A stretch of 64,000 bases of DNA from Oscillospiraceae bacterium (GTDB taxonomy: Bacteria > Bacillota > Clostridia > Oscillospirales > Ruminococcaceae): positions 2,728,001-2,792,000 of the forward strand of contig CP107210.1 of assembly GCA_025757985.1 (NCBI GenBank), written 5' to 3'. A program made the position numbers and the translations under genes. Below the pieces are notes generated by a model that was not told where the DNA came from, made no database searches, and saw only the letters and a program-made list of their open reading frames with translations. Of this stretch, positions 28,395-38,539 are shown one piece after another; the stretch's first letter is position 1; each line of letters begins with the position of its first letter.

Positions 28395-29722
28395 TCGCCA
28401 TGCTGCAGAAAAAATGGAAAAACCTGCCCGCCGCCCTGCGCACGGTGCTCACCCTGCTGGCCGTGCTGGCGCTGGCGGCACTGCTGACGACTGTGCGCCA
28501 CAATGCAAGCGCCTACCGCACCGGCGTGTGGGACACCGGCTCGCAGACGCTGATCTATGGCCGTATGCACCAGATGGAGCAGGGCCAGCGTGCGCCCGGC
28601 GGCTTTCTGGGCGTGTATACCGAGGATTGGAGCGATGACCAGAACCGCAGCTGGTTCCGGGAGGATACTCCCGCCGATGCGGCGCAGTTCCGCCCCTACA
28701 CCCACCAGTCCGGCCTGCAGGGCTGGGCGCTGGGCGGGCTGAACCGGCTGCTGCGCGTATTCCTGCCGGAGGGCACCGCCCGGGAGACCGCGCTCTACTG
28801 GGTGAACAGCACCCTGTTCTACGCTGTGCAGCTGCTGACGGCACTGGCCGTCTGGCAGGAGCTTGGCGTGCTGCCGGCCGCGTTCTGGATGGCAGCCATA
28901 CTGCTGGCCCCATGGCTGCAGCGCGGCATGAAGGACCTGTACTGGGTGCCATGGACCTGGCAGCTGCCGCTGCTGGCCGTGCTGCTGCTCTGCCGCTGCA
29001 CCTGCGCCCGGGGCCGCACCCCGCGCTGGTGCTGGCCGCTGGTCAGCCTTGCCGTGCTGGTGCGCTGCATGTGCGGGTTTGAGTTTATCACGACCTTCCT
29101 GATCCTGTGCGAGATACCGCTCTGCTACGCTGCGGCAAAGGCATACTGTGTGGCAAAGGCCCCGCAGCGGGCCTGCCGCTGGCTGGGCCGTGCCGTGGGT
29201 GCGGGTGCGGCTGCACTGACCGGTGCGGCAGCGGCGCTGGCGCTCTGGTTCGGGCAGGAGTGTCTCTGCTTCGGCAGCACGGCGGCGGCCTGGCAGAATA
29301 TGGCCGAGGCCATCACCGACCGCATCAGCCTGACGGACGATGCGGTGCGGGCTGTCACGATCGGGCAGGTGCTGGCGCAGTATTTTGTGCTGGATACCGA
29401 GCCGGTGCTGCAGCTGGGGCCGGCTGCCGTCACGGCGGGGCAGCTGCTTCTTTTCGGGCTGGCGGTCGGCGCGGTCAGCGTGGTGATCGGGCTGCGGCGC
29501 GGCGTGGCGGCGCAGCTTGTGCCGCTGGGCGTTGTATGGCTGCTCAGCCTTGCGGCCCCGGCCTCGTGGATGGTGCTTTCCAAGGCGCACGCCGCCATAC
29601 ATACCCATCTTGTGCCGATGCTGTGGCACTTTGCCTTTGTGCCGGTCAGCTGTATGCTGCTGCCGGCGCTGGCCGCACTGCTTATCCGGGGGAGGAAAAA
29701 AGATCTTGTGGCATCCCATTAA
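28391..29722 (+). CDS. Uncharacterised polytopic membrane protein
   Basis: A protein of 443 aa that I cannot place in a family. ATG 28391 (ATGA overlap with the preceding stop) is chosen; ATG 28400 is also in frame. One N-terminal membrane helix (about 18-38) is followed by an outside loop of about 85 residues rich in Trp, Tyr, Asp and His (WDTGSQTLIYGRMHQMEQG..., DWSDDQNRSWFREDTP). About eight further hydrophobic segments follow, then a short basic tail RGRKKDLVASH. The layout of a helix, a long polar loop and many helices resembles GT-C glycosyltransferases, but no catalytic motif is clear. Confidence 0.75.
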   Translation: MIAMLQKKWKNLPAALRTVLTLLAVLALAALLTTVRHNASAYRTGVWDTGSQTLIYGRMHQMEQGQRAPGGFLGVYTEDWSDDQNRSWFREDTPADAAQFRPYTHQSGLQGWALGGLNRLLRVFLPEGTARETALYWVNSTLFYAVQLLTALAVWQELGVLPAAFWMAAILLAPWLQRGMKDLYWVPWTWQLPLLAVLLLCRCTCARGRTPRWCWPLVSLAVLVRCMCGFEFITTFLILCEIPLCYAAAKAYCVAKAPQRACRWLGRAVGAGAAALTGAAAALALWFGQECLCFGSTAAAWQNMAEAITDRISLTDDAVRAVTIGQVLAQYFVLDTEPVLQLGPAAVTAGQLLLFGLAVGAVSVVIGLRRGVAAQLVPLGVVWLLSLAAPASWMVLSKAHAAIHTHLVPMLWHFAFVPVSCMLLPALAALLIRGRKKDLVASH

Positions 29723-30245
29723 ACATTACAGGACCATCCACCACCATAAAATGCTGGTGATGAAGAACTGCTTCCGCTGCGGGCTGTACTGGCAGGGCCT
29801 GACCCATGACCTGAGCAAGCTGGCCCCGGTCGAGTTCTGGGCGGGGGCCAAATACTGGCAGGGTACCTGCAGCCCCAACAACGCCCAACGCCAGACTGAG
29901 GGCTACAGCGCCGCATGGCTGCACCACAAGGGCCGCAATAAGCACCATCTGGAATATTGGATCGACTACGCCCCAAACGGCGACCATGCCATGGCCGGTA
30001 TGCGTATGCCGGAACGGTATGTGGCCGAGATGGTCTGCGACCGGATCGCCGCCAGCAAAAACTACAAGGGCGCGAACTATACCGATGCCGCCGCATGGGA
30101 GTATTACGACCGCAGCAAGGATCACTACATCCTGCACCCCGAGACCCGCCGCCAGCTGGAGACCTGCCTGCTGATCCTGCGCGATGAGGGCGAGGATGCC
30201 TGCTTCCGGTATATCCGCACCGAGCTGCTCGGCAAAAAAGCATAA
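29706..30245 (+). CDS. DUF5662 family protein
   Basis: A protein of 179 aa starting at TTG 29706, inside the 3' end of the preceding gene. GGAGG at 29691-29695 is spaced 10 nt from it. The sequence W-H-P-I-K-H-Y-R-T-I-H-H-H-K, LYWQGLTHDLSKLAPVEF, YSAAWLHHKGRNKHH and MPERYVAEMVCDRIAASK is the well-conserved DUF5662 pattern common in gut Clostridia. Several His/Asp pairs (THDLSK, HHKGRNKHH) suggest an HD-like metal site. Database entries often call it catalase without support. An ATG at 29751 would cut off conserved residues. Confidence 0.85.
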   Translation: MWHPIKHYRTIHHHKMLVMKNCFRCGLYWQGLTHDLSKLAPVEFWAGAKYWQGTCSPNNAQRQTEGYSAAWLHHKGRNKHHLEYWIDYAPNGDHAMAGMRMPERYVAEMVCDRIAASKNYKGANYTDAAAWEYYDRSKDHYILHPETRRQLETCLLILRDEGEDACFRYIRTELLGKKA

Positions 30246-30251
30246 GAAAAA

Positions 30252-30290
30252 GACCCCCGCAGCGTCAGGTGCTGCGGGGGTCGGTGTTTT
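30252..30290. terminator. Bidirectional terminator between convergent genes
   Basis: GACCCCCGCAGC-loop-GCTGCGGGGGTC is a 12-bp stem. On the plus strand it is followed by GGTGTTTT; on the minus strand by TTTTTCTTATG. It serves the DUF5662 gene and the convergent SGNH gene. Confidence 0.88.
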
Positions 30291-31536
30291 ATGTGGGTTG
30301 AGTTCCGTCATTCCCGGCGGGAACATCTGCATTGGAGGTGCTCTCCGGGGGCATGGGTGTCGGCTCAAGGGGCATGGGTGTCGGCTCCGCGGTCGGCTCG
30401 GGCGTGGGGGCGGCGGTCGGTTCAGGCGTGGGGGGCGGTGTCGGCTCTGCAGTCGGTTCGGGTGTGGGACTCGGCGTTGCAGTGGGCTCAGGTGTCGCGG
30501 TCACCTCAGGCTCCGGGGTGGCGGTGGCCTCGGCCTCGCTGCTGGCCGGTGCCTCGGTTGCCTCAGGCTCGGGGGTGGCGGTTTCGGCCGGTACAATGAC
30601 CGGCACCGTGTAGACCACAGCGTCCTTATCGCCGGTATGCTTGGGGATGGTGGTCAGCGCGGGACGGTCATCCTCCGTGATATAGCTGTGGGTGCGGATG
30701 TAGCTGAACAGCGCGTCCATCGCCGTGCGGGTCAGGTGGATGCCATCGCTCGTCTCCACATAGCCGGCCTTGGCGTAGCCGGTGGTGCTGTCCTTGAGGG
30801 CCTCGGCGCTGTTCAGAAACTTCCAGCCCTTTTTCTTGCACATCTCCACGAGAGCCTTGTTGAATTCGTCCACCTGTGTCTGGGTAAGGCTCTGGTTGGA
30901 ATGCTGCTGGCCGATCGGCGGGATCGCGTTGACGATGATGTCCGCGCTGGGGTAGGCGGTGACGACCGCCTCAATGCCGGTCTGGTAGTTTTTTATGAAA
31001 TCGGCGGTCTTATAGCTGGGATTCAGATCGTTCGTGCCGAAGGTCAGGATGACCCGGCGGGGCTGCAGCTTGGCCACGGCCTGAGGCATCGTCAGGTAGC
31101 CGGACCCGGTGCTGAGCTGTACGCAGGCAAAGGTTGCAAGCGATTTGGCGCTCATGCCTACCGAGCCGATGGCGTTGTCATAGCTGCAATAATCGAACAT
31201 CCGGTACATGCGGGCCGTGTTGCTGTCCCCCAGAAAGAGGGTCTCGTCTATGTAGCTCTCGCCGGCATCGGCGCTCTGCTCCAGAATGGTCGAGGTGTAG
31301 GCCTGCGTGTCGATGGTGTTTTCCTCTTTGTTGTAGCCGCTTTCGGTCACCATGGATTCGCTGTCCACGGTCGAAACGCTCTGCGGAGCGGCGCTGCCGA
31401 ACGGCAGCCAGCCGATGAGCGCCAGCGAAATGCCGATGCAGACCAGCAGCATCACACTGCACAGGGCCAGCACCAGATACATTTTGCTGCGCATATCCAG
31501 CGGCTGCTTTTTTTTCGGTTTGGTTTTTCCTGCCAT
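30289..31536 (-). CDS. Membrane-anchored SGNH/GDSL hydrolase with Pro/Glu/Thr repeat tail
   Basis: A protein of 415 aa starting at MAGKTKPKKKQP (AAAGGA upstream on the minus strand); a 9-residue longer form is possible. A basic N-terminus and one membrane helix (about 23-45, YLVLALCSVMLLVCIGISLALI) precede an extracellular SGNH domain. Block I is LFLGDSNTARMY with the catalytic Ser, block III gives ILTFGTNDLNPSY, and the Asp-x-x-His block is SDGIHLTRTAMDAL. The last about 100 residues are degenerate TPEPTAEPTP-type repeats that look like a wall-spanning spacer. Such enzymes usually remove O-acetyl groups from cell-wall glycans. Confidence 0.88.
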   Translation of the reverse strand: MAGKTKPKKKQPLDMRSKMYLVLALCSVMLLVCIGISLALIGWLPFGSAAPQSVSTVDSESMVTESGYNKEENTIDTQAYTSTILEQSADAGESYIDETLFLGDSNTARMYRMFDYCSYDNAIGSVGMSAKSLATFACVQLSTGSGYLTMPQAVAKLQPRRVILTFGTNDLNPSYKTADFIKNYQTGIEAVVTAYPSADIIVNAIPPIGQQHSNQSLTQTQVDEFNKALVEMCKKKGWKFLNSAEALKDSTTGYAKAGYVETSDGIHLTRTAMDALFSYIRTHSYITEDDRPALTTIPKHTGDKDAVVYTVPVIVPAETATPEPEATEAPASSEAEATATPEPEVTATPEPTATPSPTPEPTAEPTPPPTPEPTAAPTPEPTAEPTPMPLEPTPMPPESTSNADVPAGNDGTQPT

Positions 31537-31651
31537 GTAGTGGGTCCTTTCGCGGTCAAGCATAGTGTCTGCTGCAAAACATATAAACCCATTCTACACC
31601 ATTTCGCCGCCGAGCGCCAGTCTTTTTGCAATTTTTACATAATTTGACGGC

Positions 31652-31680
31652 AAAAACAAAAACCCCCGCCGGGGCGGGGG
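31652..31680 (-). terminator. Minus-strand terminator for the ECF S-component gene
   Basis: On the minus strand CCCCCGCC-CC-GGCGGGGG (31663-31680) is followed by TTTTTGTTTTTG. It lies beyond a family A repeat that follows the ECF gene. Confidence 0.75.
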
Positions 31681-31710
31681 CAAACAGAAATGAGGATAGC
31701 GTTGTTTATA

Positions 31711-31914
31711 AAGGCTTCTCCCTGAGGGACTGCGCCCGCAGGCGCGTGTCGGAGCGCAACCGCCGGAGGCGGCTCTTAGCGCGGAGACTGAAGCTGTCCG
31801 CGAAGCGGACTGATGAGGGCGGAGTTTGCCAGCAGTACCCGTTTACGGTCTGTATCCGGCAACTTCCCCCTCATCCGGCCCTGCGGGGCCACCTTCCCCC
31901 CAGGGGGAAGGCTT
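31711..31914. repeat. Repeat family A, copy 5, with the 70-bp cassette
   Basis: AAGGCTTCTCCCTGAGGG, then the cassette 31730-31796 (CTGCGCCCGCAGGCGCG... GCGCGGAGACTGAAGCTG), then TCCGCGAAGCGGACTGATGAGGG, CCCCCTCATCCGGCCCTG and CCTTCCCCCCAGGGGGAAGGC. The cassette is inverted relative to copies 1 and 6. Bases 31564-31650 of the gap hold only the upstream region of the SGNH gene. Confidence 0.85.
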
Positions 31915-31922
31915 TGGGAGAA

Positions 31923-32576
31923 TCATTCCTTCGGCAGCAGGTGTGCCTTTTCCAGCGCGGGGCGCAGTGCCAGATAGAGCAGCACGGCGCAGACGGTGGA
32001 CAGCAGCGAGTTGACAAGGGTGACGCCGCTGGAGATCTTGGTCACAACGCTGACAAACTCGGCAGGCTGGCCGAAGATATAGCGGTTGCGGAAGTAGCCG
32101 ATGAACGGGTCGGTAAAGACATTGACCAGCAGGCCGCTGAACGCAGAGGCCGTGACCGCGCCGATGTACTTGAGCTTGCTGTCGGTCGGGAAGCTGCGCA
32201 GGTGGATGACCCTGTGCGCCACGCCGCCGCAGACCAGACCGATGATGAATTTCAAAATAAAGGTTGTGACGGCATAGCCCGGGTCACCGGCCATAATGTC
32301 GGCCAGTGCCAGACCGATGGCACCGGCCAGACCGCCGGAAACGCCGTCCAGCAGCAGGGCGGTCAGCGCCGTGAAGGTGTTGCCCAGATGAAAGCTGGAC
32401 CCGGTGCCCAGCACATTCGGGATGCGGAAAAACTCATACGCGACAAAGCTCAGCGCGGCCATGATGCCGATGATGCTGATCTTCTGCACGGTGAATTTGG
32501 TTTTTGTCAGCGCTGCGATGAGCAGTGCCAGAGCCACTACGATAAACAGCAGCAGCCAGATCATTGCGGTAGACAT
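31923..32576 (-). CDS. ECF transporter S component (substrate-binding membrane subunit)
   Basis: A protein of 217 aa with about six membrane helices. The N-terminal segment carries one extra helix; then KISIIGIMAALSFVAYEFFRIPNVLGTGSSFHLGNTFTAL... (in part) and GGLAGAIGLALADIMAGDPGYAV match the ECF S-component fold for vitamin uptake, close to the ECF-ribofla_trS/DUF1393 group. The AT module (EcfA/EcfT) is not in the window, so a shared group II module is expected. It is divergent from a MocR-type PLP-dependent regulator, which favours vitamin B6 or a related compound as substrate (inference). Riboflavin-type substrates are the alternative; no FMN riboswitch is seen. Confidence 0.85.
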   Translation of the reverse strand: MSTAMIWLLLFIVVALALLIAALTKTKFTVQKISIIGIMAALSFVAYEFFRIPNVLGTGSSFHLGNTFTALTALLLDGVSGGLAGAIGLALADIMAGDPGYAVTTFILKFIIGLVCGGVAHRVIHLRSFPTDSKLKYIGAVTASAFSGLLVNVFTDPFIGYFRNRYIFGQPAEFVSVVTKISSGVTLVNSLLSTVCAVLLYLALRPALEKAHLLPKE

Positions 32577-32593
32577 GATTCCTTACTCCTCTA

Positions 32594-32631
32594 TTGACAT
32601 TTTCCTTCCGGGAAGGTATGTTTTTATTATA
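32594..32631. promoter_or_regulatory. Divergent promoters with palindromic operator between ECF-S and MocR genes
   Basis: On the plus strand TTGACA (32594-32599), 17-nt spacer and TATGTT (32617-32622). The spacer contains the inverted repeat CCTTCC-G-GGAAGG (32604-32616). On the minus strand TATAAT (32631-32626) can serve the ECF gene, putting the palindrome just downstream of its start. One bound repressor could act on both directions. Confidence 0.65.
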
Positions 32632-32699
32632 CTGATTTCTGGCTCTGAATAAATGCCCAGTTTTAAACTTTTTTATGGGGCCAGAAGAAAGGGCTTGCC

Positions 32700-34106
32700 A
32701 TGATAGAACTGGACCCGGGCACAAAGACCCCCCTGTATGAGCAGCTGTATGCCGCCCTGGCCGATGAGATCCGCACCGGGCAGCGCGCGCCCGGCACCCC
32801 GCTGCCGGGCCGCCGCACGATGGCCGCCCAGCAGGGGGTCAGCGTCAACACGGTGGATGCCGCTTACCAGATGCTGGCCGCCGAGGGGCTGGCCGAGCCG
32901 CGCCCGCGCAGCGGCTTTTATGTGCAAAAGACCTACGGCATGCTGCACAGCCGGGTGCGCCGCGCCGCCGCCACGCCCGCCGCTGCCGCCCCGGCCGAGC
33001 CTGCGCCGCTGTACGATCTTTCGACCGGCAGCGTGGACACGGCGCTTTTTCCGGCGCGCAGCTGGGGGCGCATCCAGAAGGAGCTGCTCTACCAGCGGCC
33101 CGAGCTTTTGCAGCGCGGCGAGATGCAGGGTGATGCCCCGCTGCGCGCGCAGATTGCGGCGTATCTGTCAAGCTACCGCGGTGTCGAGTGTACCCCGGAG
33201 CAGATCGTGGTGGGCGCCGGCATCGAGTATCTGCTCGGCTGCCTTGCACATCTGTTCGGGGACGGCATGGCGGCCATCGAGAACCCCGGCTACTCCCGCA
33301 CGCGGACGGTCTTGCAGAACAGCGGCATCCCCTGCACGCTGGTGGACATCGACCGCGAGGGTCTGCCTGCCGATGCGCTGGAAAAAAGCGGCGCAAACCT
33401 CTGCTACCTGACGCCGAGCCATCATTTCCCGACCGGCGTCACGATGCCCGCCCCCCGCCGCGCACAGCTTTTGGCGTGGGCGGCGGCCAGGCCCGGGCGG
33501 TATATATTGGAGGATGACTACGACTCGGAGTTCCGTTTTGATACGCGGCCGCTGCCCAGCCTGCAGGGCATGGCAGGCCCCAACGGCCCGGTCGTCTACC
33601 TGACGACCTTTTCCAAGAGCCTTGCGCCGGGCATCCGCATCGCCTGCATGGTGCTGCCCCAAAGCCTGCTGGCGCGCTACCGGCGCGATTTTGCCACCTA
33701 CGCCAACACGGTCAGCCGGTTTGAGCAGCAGACCCTCTGCGAGTTCATGGCGGGGGGCTACTTCACGCGGCATCTCGCCCGGATGCGCCTTGCCTACAAG
33801 CGCCGGATGGAGGCGTTCGCGGCGGCGCTGCGGGCCGCGCTGCCCGGCGCAGAGCTGGACGGCGTACACAGCGGGCTGCACTTTCTGCTGACGCTGCCCG
33901 GCGCGGGCGGCGAGCGCGCCATGGTCGAGGCAGCGGCCCGGCAGGGCGTGCGGCTGCGCGGCCTGAGCGAGTATTATCTGGCCCGGCCGGAGCTGTGCCG
34001 GCCCGATACCGTGGTTGCGGGTTATTCCGCACTGCGGGAGGAGGATGTGCAGGCCGTGGCACAGGCGCTGGCAAGGGCGTGGCTTTGCGCACCCGGCAAC
34101 GGGTAA
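32700..34106 (+). CDS. MocR-type regulator (GntR wHTH fused to PLP-dependent aminotransferase fold)
   Basis: A protein of 468 aa. The GntR-type winged helix covers about 1-75 (TPLYEQLYAALADEIRTGQRAPGTPLP..., VSVNTVDAAYQMLAAEGLAEPRPRSGFYV). The aminotransferase-like domain follows: ILEDDYDSEFRFD, and the PLP lysine in LTTFSKSLAPGIRIAC. MocR proteins such as PdxR and GabR sense PLP or its adducts. Divergence from an ECF S component suggests it controls that transporter. The stop codon overlaps the first base pairs of repeat family B. Confidence 0.92.
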   Translation: MIELDPGTKTPLYEQLYAALADEIRTGQRAPGTPLPGRRTMAAQQGVSVNTVDAAYQMLAAEGLAEPRPRSGFYVQKTYGMLHSRVRRAAATPAAAAPAEPAPLYDLSTGSVDTALFPARSWGRIQKELLYQRPELLQRGEMQGDAPLRAQIAAYLSSYRGVECTPEQIVVGAGIEYLLGCLAHLFGDGMAAIENPGYSRTRTVLQNSGIPCTLVDIDREGLPADALEKSGANLCYLTPSHHFPTGVTMPAPRRAQLLAWAAARPGRYILEDDYDSEFRFDTRPLPSLQGMAGPNGPVVYLTTFSKSLAPGIRIACMVLPQSLLARYRRDFATYANTVSRFEQQTLCEFMAGGYFTRHLARMRLAYKRRMEAFAAALRAALPGAELDGVHSGLHFLLTLPGAGGERAMVEAAARQGVRLRGLSEYYLARPELCRPDTVVAGYSALREEDVQAVAQALARAWLCAPGNG

Positions 34107-34200
34107 AGCCCCTCCGACCTTCGCTTCGCTCGGCCACCTCCCCGCAAAGCGAGGAGGCTTCCCGCGGGCGAAGCCCGCGCAGAAACCTGAGGGGCTTTGC
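34105..34200. repeat. Repeat family B, copy 2
   Basis: AAAGCCCCTCCGACCTTCGC, TTCGCTCGGCCACCTCCCCGC, CCGCGGGCGAAGCCCGCG, and CCTGAGGGGCTTTGC. The outer ends are inverted copies (AAAGCCCCTC / GAGGGGCTTT). Confidence 0.85.
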
Positions 34201-34228
34201 AGCCTTGCCCAAACCACCCACAAAAAAA

Positions 34229-34256
34229 TCCCGCCGGGGTTCACACCTCGGCGGGA
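34229..34256 (-). terminator. Terminator after glyA
   Basis: TCCCGCCGGGGT-TCAC-ACCTCGGCGGGA forms a 12-bp stem with one imperfect position. On the minus strand it is followed by TTTTTTTG. Confidence 0.85.
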
Positions 34257-34277
34257 CGGTTTATTTATTGCTCAGAA

Positions 34278-35534
34278 TCACTCGTACAGCGGGAACTTCG
34301 CGGTCAAATCGGCAACGCGCTTGGCAATGTCGTCCTTCTTGGCGGCAAAGTCAAAGATGCAGTCCGCGATGCAGTCGGCGATGATCTTCATCTCCTCAAC
34401 ACCCATGCCGCGGGTCGTCACGGCGGGGGTGCCGATGCGCACGCCGCTCGTCACAAACGGGCTGCGCTTCTCACCGGGGACGGTGTTCTTGTTGGCGGTG
34501 ATGTGTACCTCGTCAAGATTATGCTCCAGCTCCTTGCCGGTGCAGTCCTCATCAGTCAGGTCGATCAGCAGCAGATGGTTGTCGGTGCCGCCGGAAACCA
34601 GCTTCACGCCGCGGGCCGTCAGCTCGGCCTCCAGTGCCTTCGCATTTTCAACGATCTTGCGGGCATACTCCTTGAACTCAGGCTTCAGTGCCTCGCCGAA
34701 GCAGACGGCCTTTGCGGCGATGACATGCTCCAGCGGACCGCCCTGCGTGCCGGGGAAGATGGCGGAGTTGATCCGCTTGATCAGGTACTCGTTGTTCGTC
34801 AGGATCAGGCCGCCGCGGGGGCCGCGCAGCGTCTTGTGGGTCGTGGTGGTCACGACATCGGCGTAGGGCACAGGGCTCTGGTGCTGACCGCCTGCGACCA
34901 GACCGGCAATGTGGGCCATATCGACCATCAGCATGGCACCGTAGCCGTGGGCGATCTCGGCCAGCTTCTCAAAGTCGATGGCGCGCGGGTAGGCGGACGC
35001 ACCGGCCACGATCAGCTTGGGGCGGACCTTCGCCACCTGCTTGGCCAGCGCGGCGTAATCAATGCGGCCGTCCTCGGCCGAGACGCCGTAGGAGACGAAG
35101 TTATAGTTTTTGCCGCTCATATTCACGGGGGAGCCGTGGGTCAGATGGCCGCCCTGAGACAGGTCCATGCCCATGACGGTATCGCCCACGTTCAGCAGCG
35201 CAAAGTAGACGGCGAGGTTGGCCTGTGCGCCGGAGTGGGGCTGGACATTGGCGTACTTGGCGCCGAACAGCTTGCAGGCGCGGTCGATGGCGATCTGCTC
35301 GACCTCGTCCACAAACTGGCAGCCGCCGTAGTAGCGATGGCCGGGGTAGCCTTCCGCGTACTTGTTGGTCAGCACGCTGCCCATGGCCGCCATCACGGCG
35401 GGGGAGACGATGTTCTCGCTGGCGATCAGCTCAATGTTCTGGCGCTGGCGGCCCAGCTCACGGTCCATGGCCGCGCCCAGTTCTGGGTCGACCTTTTCCA
35501 CATAGCCGATGGTGTCGATGATGTCCTTGTACAT
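34278..35534 (-). CDS. glyA: Serine hydroxymethyltransferase
   Basis: A protein of 418 aa. It interconverts serine and glycine with THF/methylene-THF using PLP. The start is placed at MYKDIIDTIGYVEK, with GGAGGG 10-15 nt upstream; a longer frame adds 11 residues with no support. Motifs include LIASENIVSPAVMAAMGS, YPGHRYYGGCQFVDEVE, and TTTHKTLRGPRGG with the PLP lysine. It is a single-gene unit with its own terminator. Confidence 0.98.
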   Translation of the reverse strand: MYKDIIDTIGYVEKVDPELGAAMDRELGRQRQNIELIASENIVSPAVMAAMGSVLTNKYAEGYPGHRYYGGCQFVDEVEQIAIDRACKLFGAKYANVQPHSGAQANLAVYFALLNVGDTVMGMDLSQGGHLTHGSPVNMSGKNYNFVSYGVSAEDGRIDYAALAKQVAKVRPKLIVAGASAYPRAIDFEKLAEIAHGYGAMLMVDMAHIAGLVAGGQHQSPVPYADVVTTTTHKTLRGPRGGLILTNNEYLIKRINSAIFPGTQGGPLEHVIAAKAVCFGEALKPEFKEYARKIVENAKALEAELTARGVKLVSGGTDNHLLLIDLTDEDCTGKELEHNLDEVHITANKNTVPGEKRSPFVTSGVRIGTPAVTTRGMGVEEMKIIADCIADCIFDFAAKKDDIAKRVADLTAKFPLYE

Positions 35535-35588
35535 ACTGCTTTCCCTCCATTTTAGAAATAAAATCACGCCTTACATCGTATTGTGAAC

Positions 35589-35695
35589 GTAGGGGCGGGG
35601 CTCTGCTCCGCCCGTGGCCGTTTGCCATGCGCGATACATTCCCGGAAAAAGGATACCGCGCAAGGCTGCCGGGCGGAGCAGAGCCCCGCCCCTAC
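35589..35695. repeat. Palindromic repeat family C, copy 1
   Basis: GTAGGGGCGGGGCTCTGCTC and its inverse GAGCAGAGCCCCGCCCCTAC bound about 107 bp between hisB and glyA. The ends form a perfect inverted repeat of 25 bp or more. Confidence 0.88.
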
Positions 35696-35718
35696 ATAGA
35701 TACAATCCGTAAGGCGGA

Positions 35719-36306
35719 TTATAATGTCCCCTTTGTCGACAAAACCCCGTCGATCCGCGCGTCCCTGCGGGTAGCAGCGTCCAGAGCTTTGGCAAAGGCT
35801 TTGAACATGGCCTCCAGCTTGTGGTGGTCGTTCTCACCGTACAGCACCTTCAGGTGCAGGTTCATCATGGCGCTGTAGGATACGGCGTAGAAGAACTCCC
35901 GCGCCATCTGGGTGTCCATGCCGCCGCAGCTTTGCCCGGCAAAGGCGGCATCGTAGACGAAATACGGCCGCCCGCCCAGATCCACGGCGCAGAGCGCCAG
36001 CGTCTCGTCCATCGGCAGCATACAGCTGCCGTACCGCACAAGGCCGGCCTTGTCGCCCAGCGCCTCCTTGAGGGCGGTGCCCAGCGCAATGCCGATATCC
36101 TCGATCGTGTGGTGGCAGTCTACATCCAGATCGCCGTGGCAGGTCACGCTCAGATCAAACAGGCCGTGGCGGGCAAAGCCGTCCAGCATATGGTCAAAAA
36201 AGCCGATGCCGGTGTGCAGGTCGGTCTTGCCGGTGCCGTCCAAGGCAAGGGTCAGCGTAATCTGCGTTTCCCGCGTGTTGCGGGTCACAGTCGCGGTGCG
36301 TGCCAT
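35719..36306 (-). CDS. hisB: Imidazoleglycerol-phosphate dehydratase
   Basis: A protein of 195 aa, the length of monofunctional HisB. It catalyses the sixth step of histidine synthesis and uses two Mn ions. His-rich motifs FFDHMLDGFARHG, DVDCHHTIEDIGIALG and the C-terminal NDHHKLEAMFKAFAKAL are intact. Neither neighbour is a his gene, so it is detached from the rest of the pathway in this window. GGAGGGC precedes the start on the minus strand. Confidence 0.97.
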   Translation of the reverse strand: MARTATVTRNTRETQITLTLALDGTGKTDLHTGIGFFDHMLDGFARHGLFDLSVTCHGDLDVDCHHTIEDIGIALGTALKEALGDKAGLVRYGSCMLPMDETLALCAVDLGGRPYFVYDAAFAGQSCGGMDTQMAREFFYAVSYSAMMNLHLKVLYGENDHHKLEAMFKAFAKALDAATRRDARIDGVLSTKGTL

Positions 36307-36375
36307 GAGAAGCCCTCCTCTTTAGTGCTTTAAACTAACTATAGCACGTTGGGGCGTGTGCGTCAACATTTTCTT

Positions 36376-36583
36376 AGCCTTCCCCCTGGGGGGAAGGTGG
36401 CCCCGCAGGGCCGGATGAGGGAAAGCTTTCTGGATACAGACCATGAACGGGTTGTGGCAGCAAGCTTTGCCCTCATCAGTCGGCGGGCGGGGCCGCTGAC
36501 AGCTTCAGTCTCCGCGCTAAGAGCCGCCTCCGGCGGTTGCGCTTCGACACGCGCCTGCGGGCGCAGCCCCGAGGGGGAAGCCC
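36376..36583. repeat. Repeat family A, copy 6, with the 70-bp cassette
   Basis: AGCCTTCCCCCTGGGGGGAAGG, GGCCCCGCAGGGCCGGATGAGGG, CCCTCATCAGTCGGCGGGC, the cassette 36500-36569, and GAGGGGGAAG. It fills most of the 395-base gap between hisB and dnaK; the remainder is the dnaK promoter region with TACAAT near 36650. No CIRCE element (TTAGCACTC/GAGTGCTAA) is seen. Confidence 0.85.
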
Positions 36584-36701
36584 CGCAGGTTTATAAAATT
36601 CGCCCCAATTTATTTACGAAATCGCAACACTTTTCGGCGCGGCAAACGCTACAATAGAAGCAAGAATCAAAATTGTCTTTTTTGAAAGGACAAATACCAC
36701 C

Positions 36702-38477
<1,776 letters not shown>

Positions 38478-38507
38478 TATTTGCCTTCCCCCTCAGGGGA
38501 AGCCTTA

Positions 38508-38539
38508 AAAAAGCCGAGGCTTTATGCCTCGGCCTTTTT
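38508..38539. terminator. Bidirectional terminator between dnaK and the TVP38 gene
   Basis: AAAAAGCCGAGGC-TTTAT-GCCTCGGCCTTTTT. An 8-bp GC stem is flanked by A and T runs, so it works on both strands. The last codons and stop of the minus-strand gene lie inside it. A half copy of repeat A (CCTTCCCCCTCAGGGGAAG, 38483-38502) precedes it. Confidence 0.85.

Noticed and set aside
30330..30600. CRISPR-like or tandem DNA repeat
   Set aside because: The periodic bases are codons of the Pro/Glu/Thr tail of the SGNH protein; there are no spacers.
30184..31647. 487-codon plus-strand frame over the SGNH gene
   Set aside because: It mirrors the SGNH gene and its low-complexity tail (Gly/Val-rich GSGVGAAVGSG pattern is the complement of TPEPTAEPTP repeats). 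SGNH catalytic blocks are intact on the minus strand.
36307..36701. CIRCE heat-shock operator before dnaK
   Set aside because: No TTAGCACTC/GAGTGCTAA inverted repeat is present; the only strong palindromes belong to repeat A.
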